From contig NZ_JAEKJT010000001.1 in NCBI RefSeq assembly GCF_017303055.1, forward strand, positions 186,001 through 250,000: 64,000 nucleotides of DNA, read 5' to 3'. Within the stretch, counting starts at the first letter, position 1, and each line of letters begins with the position of its first letter. Under the pieces are notes generated by a model that was not told the origin of the DNA, searched no databases, and saw nothing but the letters and a program-made list of their open reading frames with translations. The translations under genes were made by a program, and so were the position numbers. The stretch is from Halomonas litopenaei. Lineage in GTDB: Bacteria > Pseudomonadota > Gammaproteobacteria > Pseudomonadales > Halomonadaceae. Below are positions 56,340 through 64,000 of the stretch, piece by piece.

Positions 56340-56573
56340 ATGAGCACCATCGAAGAGCGCGTGAAGAAAGTTGTAGCAGAGCGCCTGAACGTCAAGGAAG
56401 AAGATATTCAGAACTCATCTTCCTTCACCGAGGACCTGGGCGCTGATTCCCTGGACACCGTTGAGCTGGTGATGGCGCTGGAAGAGGAATTCGACACCGA
56501 AATTCCTGACGAAGAAGCCGAGAAAATTACCACCGTTCAGGAAGCGATCGACTACGTCAACGCCAACCAGTAA
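56340..56573 (+). CDS. acpP: Acyl carrier protein AcpP
   Basis: A 77-residue acidic carrier protein. Ser37 in GADSLDTVE is the 4'-phosphopantetheine site. The sequence is almost identical to other gammaproteobacterial ACPs. It shuttles growing acyl chains between the fab enzymes and to PlsX, LpxA and others. GGAG lies nine bases before the ATG. Confidence 0.98.
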   Translation: MSTIEERVKKVVAERLNVKEEDIQNSSSFTEDLGADSLDTVELVMALEEEFDTEIPDEEAEKITTVQEAIDYVNANQ

Positions 56574-56607
56574 GCCCGTCTCGATACGTCGAGTCGGTCT
56601 TGCGGTG

Positions 56608-56684
56608 GCGGACATGTCCGCTTGCTGAAAGGCCGGGGAGTCTACTCCCCCATGAGCCGCTCTGGTTATTCCAGGGCGGCTTTT
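56608..56684 (+). terminator. Three successive hairpins after acpP, the last terminator-like
   Basis: First GCGGACATGTCCGC (56608-56621), a 14-base palindrome. Second GGGGAG / CTCCCC (56635-56640, 56645-56650) with a 4-base loop. Third AGCCGCTCTGG / CCAGGGCGGCT (56655-56665, 56671-56681) with one T-G pair, followed by TTT. Probably a partial terminator that gives extra short acpP transcripts. Confidence 0.55.
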
Positions 56685-56817
56685 GCGTGGTCGGCCAGGT
56701 AGCCTCGAACCAGGTTGCCGGGGGGAGCACAGTGGCATCTGTCTCGGGTATAATGCGCGCAACCGACGGTCCCCTGAGGGCAGGGCCGCAATTTCAAGGA
56801 AGTCTGGAGGAAAGCTG

Positions 56818-58056
56818 ATGGCTCGCAGAAGGGTAGTGGTGACCGGCCTTGGTCTGGTCACGCCGGTGGGCAACACCGTCAAGGAAAGCTGGGACAGCAT
56901 TCTGTCCGGCAAGAGCGGTATCGCGCCCATCGAGCACTTCGATGTCAGCGGCTTCAATACCCGCTTTGGCGGCTCGGTGAAGAACTTCGACATCAGCCCC
57001 TATCTCAATCCCAAGGATGCCAGGAAGATGGACCTGTTCATCCAGTACGGGATTGCGGCAGGCGCTCAGGCGATTGAGGATGCGGGCATCGAGTGCACCG
57101 ACGAAAATGCCGACCGCATCGGTGTAGCCATCGGCTCGGGCATTGGCGGCTTGCCGATGATCGAGCACAATCACAACGCGCTGAACAAGAGTGGCGCCCG
57201 GCGTATCTCGCCGTTCTTCGTGCCGGGGTCCATCATCAACATGATCTCCGGCAACCTGGCGATTCAGCACGGCTTCCGCGGTCCCAATATTGCCATCACC
57301 ACGGCCTGCACCACCGGCACTCACAACATCGGCTACAGTGCCCGCACGATTGCCTACGGCGATGCCGATGTGATGGTCTGTGGTGGCGCCGAGATGGCGA
57401 CCACGCCGCTGGGTCTTGGTGGTTTCTCGGCCGCTCGTGCGCTGTCGACGCGCAACGACGATCCCCAGTCGGCAAGCCGCCCCTGGGACAAGGATCGCGA
57501 TGGCTTTGTGCTCTCCGACGGCGCTGGCGTGGTGGTCCTGGAAGAGTACGAGCATGCCAAGGCCCGTGGCGCCACCATCTACGCGGAGCTGATCGGTTTC
57601 GGCATGAGTGATGACGCCTACCATATGACGTTGCCACCGGAAGATGGTCGTGGTGCGGCGGCCTCCATGGCCAACGCCATCAAGGATGCCGGTATCGATG
57701 CCTCCGAGATCAACTACGTGAACGCTCACGGTACCTCGACGCCTGCCGGTGACCTTGCCGAGAGTCGCGCGGTCGAGAAGGTCATGGGTGCGGCGGCCAA
57801 TCAGGTGGCCGTCAGTTCCACCAAGTCGATGATCGGTCATCTGCTGGGGGCCGCCGGTGCCGTAGAGGCCGTCTTCAGCATCCTGGCGATCCGTGATCAG
57901 GCGCTGCCGCCGACCATCAACCTGGACAAGCCCCAGGAAGGCTGCGTGCTGGATTACGTTCCGCACACCGCTCGCGATGCCAAGGTGGATGTCACGCTGT
58001 CCAACTCCTTTGGGTTCGGCGGCACCAACGGCACCCTGGTGTTCAAGAAGGTGTAA
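56818..58056 (+). CDS. fabF: 3-oxoacyl-ACP synthase II FabF
   Basis: A 412-residue condensing enzyme. The active site is Cys164 in [12 protein letters not shown] with His in NAHGTST and [29 protein letters not shown] is the N-terminal signature. It elongates acyl-ACP, including the palmitoleate to vaccenate step. GGAGGAAAG precedes the ATG. A TATAAT at 56749-56754 upstream might drive it, but no -35 is seen. Confidence 0.96.
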   Translation: MARRRVVVTGLGLVTPVGNTVKESWDSILSGKSGIAPIEHFDVSGFNTRFGGSVKNFDISPYLNPKDARKMDLFIQYGIAAGAQAIEDAGIECTDENADRIGVAIGSGIGGLPMIEHNHNALNKSGARRISPFFVPGSIINMISGNLAIQHGFRGPNIAITTACTTGTHNIGYSARTIAYGDADVMVCGGAEMATTPLGLGGFSAARALSTRNDDPQSASRPWDKDRDGFVLSDGAGVVVLEEYEHAKARGATIYAELIGFGMSDDAYHMTLPPEDGRGAAASMANAIKDAGIDASEINYVNAHGTSTPAGDLAESRAVEKVMGAAANQVAVSSTKSMIGHLLGAAGAVEAVFSILAIRDQALPPTINLDKPQEGCVLDYVPHTARDAKVDVTLSNSFGFGGTNGTLVFKKV

Positions 58057-58856
58057 TGGAAGAGCCCGTGCTGCCCCTGAGCGATCGGGGGCTTGCTTAT
58101 GGTGACGGCCTGTTCGAGACGATTCTGGTGCGTGATGGCCGGCCGCTTCTGTGGGCCGAGCACGTGGATCGGTTGCTGCGAGGGTGTCGAGCGCTGAGTC
58201 TGCCGCCTCCGGGGTCGGTCGAGCTGATCGACAGCCTGGCATGTTGCGGTCCGGGCTTGGGGGTGCTCAAGCTGGTGTATACCCGCGGTAGCGGTGGCCG
58301 AGGCTATGCGCCTCCCCCGTCGGTGAGTCCGCGCCTGGTGTCGACCTGGTCTTCATTCACGCCGGACGCCCGGCGTTGGCACGAGGGCGTGCAGGTGCGC
58401 CTCTGCCGGCTGCGGCTGGCCGCACAGCCGGCGCTGGCGGGCATCAAGCACTTGGCGCGTCTGGAGAATGTCCTGGCACGCAATGAATGGCACGACACCG
58501 AGATCGCTGAGGGTCTGATGCTGGATGAGCATGGCGCGGTAGTGGAAGCGACCGCCATGAACGTGTTCTTGCGAGCGTCTGAAGAGGCTCCTGTGGTGAC
58601 GCCGCCACTCGATCGTTGCGGCGTGGCGGGCACGCTGCGCCAGGCCTTGATCACGGCCGGAGCGGTCAGCGAGGCGCCGCTGGACGTCGATCAACTACAG
58701 GCGGGAGCGTCGCTGTGGGTGGGCAACAGCGTCCAGGGTGTCTGGCCGGTCAAGCAGCTGAGTGACAGCCAAGGGCGGCAACTATCGCATTGGACGGTCA
58801 CGCCGTCCGGTAGCTGCCAGTTTCAGCAGCAGGCGCACGCCCTGTTGGGTTATTGA
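58056..58856 (+). CDS. pabC: Aminodeoxychorismate lyase PabC
   Basis: A 266-residue PLP enzyme of the class IV aminotransferase fold. The PLP lysine is in GIKHLARLENVLARNEW; LSDRGLAYGDGLFETILV is the N-terminal signature. It releases p-aminobenzoate for folate. Its ATG shares one base with the fabF stop (TAATG), so the two are coupled. pabC between fabF and mltG is the standard order. Confidence 0.92.
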   Translation: MEEPVLPLSDRGLAYGDGLFETILVRDGRPLLWAEHVDRLLRGCRALSLPPPGSVELIDSLACCGPGLGVLKLVYTRGSGGRGYAPPPSVSPRLVSTWSSFTPDARRWHEGVQVRLCRLRLAAQPALAGIKHLARLENVLARNEWHDTEIAEGLMLDEHGAVVEATAMNVFLRASEEAPVVTPPLDRCGVAGTLRQALITAGAVSEAPLDVDQLQAGASLWVGNSVQGVWPVKQLSDSQGRQLSHWTVTPSGSCQFQQQAHALLGY

Positions 58857-58947
58857 GGTGCCGCTGGCTGTCCCTCCGCTTCCCCCTCATGCGGTGCCAA
58901 CGGATGTTGACCTGCGTCGAATCGGCGCAACCTGATAAGGAATGATC

Positions 58948-61663
<2,716 letters not shown>

Positions 61664-61760
61664 ACGGCGTCAACGTGCGTTGATATCACTTTGCCGAGCA
61701 GGCGGCTCTCACCTGGTCGGGTGATCCCTGCCTGCTGTCAGTGTCCGACAAGAGATTCCG

Positions 61761-62591
61761 ATGTTCATAGATTCCCATTGCCATCTCGATCGCCTTTCCG
61801 AGGATACCCACGGAGGAGATCTCGACGCCGCCCTGGAGGCGGCGCGTCAGCGTGGTGTGCAGCAGTTCCTGGCGATCAGTGTGACCCTTGAGGGAGCGCA
61901 GAATCTTGCCGCCATTCGGGCCCGGCATGCTGACGTCGTCATGTCGGTAGGCGTGCATCCGCTGCATTCGGTCGAGCACGAGCCCACGGTTGCCGATATC
62001 GTTGCCTGCGCCAAGGCGCATCAAGCGGTCGCGATCGGCGAGTCCGGCCTCGACTATCATTACGACAGCGTACCGGTCGATGTGCAGCGAGAGCGCTTTA
62101 TTCGTCATCTCAAGGCGGCGACCGAGCTATCTCTGCCGATCGTGATTCATACGCGTGAGGCGCGGGAGGAAACGCTGGCCCTGATGCGCGAGCATAGCGA
62201 CCCCTCGGTAGGTGGGGTGCTGCACTGCTTCACTGAAGACCTGGATATGGCCAGGGAAGCCGTGCGGCTAGGGTTCTACATCTCGCTGTCAGGGATCGTC
62301 ACCTTCCGCAACGCCAAGCAGGTGAAAGAGGTGGCCCGCCGGGTTCCTCTCGATCGTCTGTTGATCGAGACCGACAGTCCTTATCTGGCTCCGGTGCCAC
62401 ACCGCGGCAAGCCTAATGAACCGGCTTGGGTGGTCGAAGTGGCCCAGTGTATCGCCGACGAGCGGGGGATCAGTGTCGAGGAGGTGGCCATGCAGACCAC
62501 CGCCAACTTCTATCGTCTGTTTCCTGCGGCAGCCCCCGAGGCGCCGGAGGAAATCAAGCAGGCCTTACGTGATGCTGGCTTCGTCGAATAG
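61761..62591 (+). CDS. TatD-family metal-dependent deoxyribonuclease
   Basis: A 276-residue TIM-barrel hydrolase. FIDSHCHLD is the metal-binding HxH motif; GESGLDYHYD, IHTREA, VLHCFTE and ETDSPYLAP are the others. TatD enzymes are DNA exonucleases with roles in repair; the YcfH branch sits next to holB, as here. GAGA lies upstream of the ATG. Confidence 0.93.
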   Translation: MFIDSHCHLDRLSEDTHGGDLDAALEAARQRGVQQFLAISVTLEGAQNLAAIRARHADVVMSVGVHPLHSVEHEPTVADIVACAKAHQAVAIGESGLDYHYDSVPVDVQRERFIRHLKAATELSLPIVIHTREAREETLALMREHSDPSVGGVLHCFTEDLDMAREAVRLGFYISLSGIVTFRNAKQVKEVARRVPLDRLLIETDSPYLAPVPHRGKPNEPAWVVEVAQCIADERGISVEEVAMQTTANFYRLFPAAAPEAPEEIKQALRDAGFVE

Positions 62592-62597
62592 CTGGCC

Positions 62598-62681
62598 GTC
62601 TTCAATGAGTAGCCGCCTGTGTTTATCGAGTGGGCGCCTGTCTTCATTGAGTAGCCGCCTGTTTTTATCGAGTAGGCGTTA
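62598..62681. repeat. Four 21-bp tandem repeats
   Basis: Four consecutive 21-bp units begin at 62598, 62619, 62640 and 62661. Units 1 and 3 are nearly identical, as are 2 and 4, so the array is a doubled 42-bp dimer. The core is T[TC]...GAGTAG[CG]CGCCT. The array fills almost the whole gap between tatD and the DUF1285 gene and ends 14 bases before the latter's start. Confidence 0.9.
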
Positions 62682-62695
62682 GGGAGAACACGTTC

Positions 62696-63232
62696 ATGCG
62701 ACTGGATCACATCCTCCAAGGCATTGCTGAATTTGGCGAGCGTCCGCCGCTGGACGAGTGGGCTCCCGCGCTCAGCGGCGAGATGGATCTGGTCATCACC
62801 CGTGATGGTCGTTGGGTGCACGAAAGCCGTGATATCGAGCGTCCTGAGCTGGTCAGGCTCTTTGCACGCATCCTTCGGCGTGAGTCAGACGGTCAGTACT
62901 ATCTGGTCACTCCGGTCGAGAAGTGGCGAATACAGGTAGAGGACACCGCGTTCGTCGTGGTGGATGCCGACTATGTCGACCCCTGCTGGTGGCTGACGAC
63001 CAATGTGGGCGAGCGTGTGAGTCTGGGGAAAGCGGCGCGGCTGACCCTGACCACCACGCCCATGGGGGAGTGGGTGCCAGAGGTGGGGCTGCCGTTCGGG
63101 CTGAGTGCGCGTCTCGGACGCAACGTGTTCTATCGGCTGGTGGAGCTTGCAGAGGTGAAGGAGGCGGATCTGGGCATCCATAGTGAGGGTGTCTGGCAGC
63201 CGTTGGGGCGGTTGGAGGGCGAGTCGCGCTGA
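62696..63232 (+). CDS. DUF1285 domain protein
   Basis: A 178-residue protein of the DUF1285 family, with PLDEWAPALSGEMDLVITRDGRWVHE at the start and NVGERVSLG and GLSARLGRNVFYRLVELAE later. Its function is unknown; structures of relatives show a double beta-barrel-like fold. AGGGAG precedes the ATG. The stop overlaps the next start (TGATG), suggesting coupling to the helicase gene. The tandem repeats end just upstream. Confidence 0.88.
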   Translation: MRLDHILQGIAEFGERPPLDEWAPALSGEMDLVITRDGRWVHESRDIERPELVRLFARILRRESDGQYYLVTPVEKWRIQVEDTAFVVVDADYVDPCWWLTTNVGERVSLGKAARLTLTTTPMGEWVPEVGLPFGLSARLGRNVFYRLVELAEVKEADLGIHSEGVWQPLGRLEGESR

Positions 63233-64000
63233 TGTCTGCTGTTGGTGATAGGTTTCCCTCTTCTTCCGCGGACGCTCAAGCGGACACGCTGTGGTCGACG
63301 CTAACCCCGGAGCAGCAGGCCGTGGTGTCACATCAGCGCGGTCATGCCAGGGTGGCGGCGGTTGCCGGTGCCGGCAAGACCACCACGCTGGTCGCCAGGG
63401 TGTTGCACCTGCTGGCCGGTGGTGCCCAGGCTCGGCGCATGATGGTGCTGATGTTCAACCGAGCCGCGCGGGAAGACTTCCAGCAGCGCTTGGCCGCGAT
63501 GGCGCCGGCGGGTATCGAGTTGCCCGAGGTGCGCACCTTCCATTCCCTCGGCCATCGACTGACGTCCAGTCTGGTGCGCTGGGGCGCCTTGCCTCGACGG
63601 GAACTGCTGACCGCCGACTGGCAGCAGGAGCGGCTGTTACGTCAAGCGACCCTTCAGGCCCTGGAAGACGTCGACGAAGACCGCGACGCGGCGCTGGAGC
63701 CAGATCGCATCGAGGAGCTGGCGCATTTCTGCGCGCTGGCCAAGGCCGAGGTCATCGAGCCCCAGATACTGTATGAGCGACTCGAGCTTGGCGATGGAAC
63801 CCGCCATTTTGTCAGTGCCTTTCACTGTCTCGAAACCCTGATGGCCGACAATGGCGTCATGACCTACTCGGATCTGCTGTTCCGTCCCTTGCTGGCACTG
63901 GAAGGAGACGAGGGGTTGCGGCGTCGCGTGCAGGGGTTTCTCGACCACGTCATCATTGATGAATACCAGGACATCAATGCCGCCCAGCAGCGGTTACTGG
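63232..64000 (+). CDS. UvrD/Rep-type superfamily 1 helicase (3' end outside window)
   Basis: Open from the ATG at 63232 to the window end (256 codons visible). Motif I is VAAVAGAGKTTTLVARV (Walker A) and motif II VIIDEYQDINAAQQRLL (Walker B with DE). MVLMFNRAAREDFQQRL is motif Ia, and VRTFHSLGHRLT follows. It is a 3'-5' DNA helicase domain; which of the UvrD, Rep or related groups it belongs to cannot be decided from this part. The start overlaps the DUF1285 stop. Confidence 0.88.
   Translation, partial: MSAVGDRFPSSSADAQADTLWSTLTPEQQAVVSHQRGHARVAAVAGAGKTTTLVARVLHLLAGGAQARRMMVLMFNRAAREDFQQRLAAMAPAGIELPEVRTFHSLGHRLTSSLVRWGALPRRELLTADWQQERLLRQATLQALEDVDEDRDAALEPDRIEELAHFCALAKAEVIEPQILYERLELGDGTRHFVSAFHCLETLMADNGVMTYSDLLFRPLLALEGDEGLRRRVQGFLDHVIIDEYQDINAAQQRLL

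Noticed and set aside
56749..56754. fabF promoter based on TATAAT
   Set aside because: A perfect -10 box but no -35-like hexamer at 15-19 bases (AGCACA at 17). Noted in the fabF entry, not called separately.

Overview
This 64 kb window is a GC-rich bacterial chromosome segment made almost entirely of housekeeping genes. Protein sequences and gene order (sspAB; lpoA-yraN-diaA-dolP; the division and cell wall cluster with rnpB just upstream; lpxC-dciA-secA-argJ; comEC-msbA-lpxK-kdsB-ptp-murB-rne; rluC-HAD-sppA-maf-yceD-rpmF-plsX-fab-mltG-tmk-holB-tatD) point to a gammaproteobacterium near Pseudomonas and the Oceanospirillales. A Halomonas-type organism is my best guess; this is inferred from order and sequence, not from a search. 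I saw no tRNA, rRNA, insertion sequence, prophage or CRISPR array.

Layout. 1-5.5 kb: 3' end of sspA, sspB, then the leftward lpoA-yraN-diaA-dolP group, and divergent rsmI. 5.55-5.91 kb: RNase P RNA. 6-22.7 kb: a tightly packed dcw cluster (rsmH, ftsL, ftsI, murE, murF, mraY, murD, ftsW, murG, murC, ddl, ftsQ, ftsA, ftsZ), in which genes overlap or nearly touch except for a 231-base gap before ftsA. 22.8-29.1 kb: lpxC, dciA (reverse), a small secreted-protein gene, secA, argJ. 29.2-35.1 kb: a Nudix/ThiE-like fusion, agmatine catabolism genes (reverse), the lipoprotein exporter genes lolC/E and lolD, and a DUF2062 membrane protein (reverse). 35.3-43.3 kb: comEC, msbA, lpxK, ycaR, kdsB, a phosphotyrosine phosphatase, murB. 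43.4-47.4 kb: rne (reverse) with a long leader. 47.5-64 kb: rluC, a hydrolase-OsmC fusion, a HAD hydrolase, sppA, maf (reverse), then the lipid/ribosome group yceD-rpmF-plsX-fabD-fabG-acpP-fabF-pabC-mltG-tmk-holB, tatD, a DUF1285 gene and the 5' part of a UvrD-type helicase.

The genes mostly serve envelope building: peptidoglycan precursors, lipid A and KDO, fatty acids, protein secretion and lipoprotein export.

The most interesting item is the 115-codon ORF just upstream of secA. It encodes a signal peptide and ends in [10 protein letters not shown], and the RNA around its stop codon can pair with the secA Shine-Dalgarno region. This looks like a SecM-type force-sensing arrest peptide that controls secA, with a sequence different from E. 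coli SecM. Other points of note are a palindrome/terminator/promoter composite before ftsA, a nearly leaderless yceD start, a stop codon held in the loop of a perfect hairpin at the end of rpmF, a roughly 470-base rne leader, and several short tandem repeats at gene borders.
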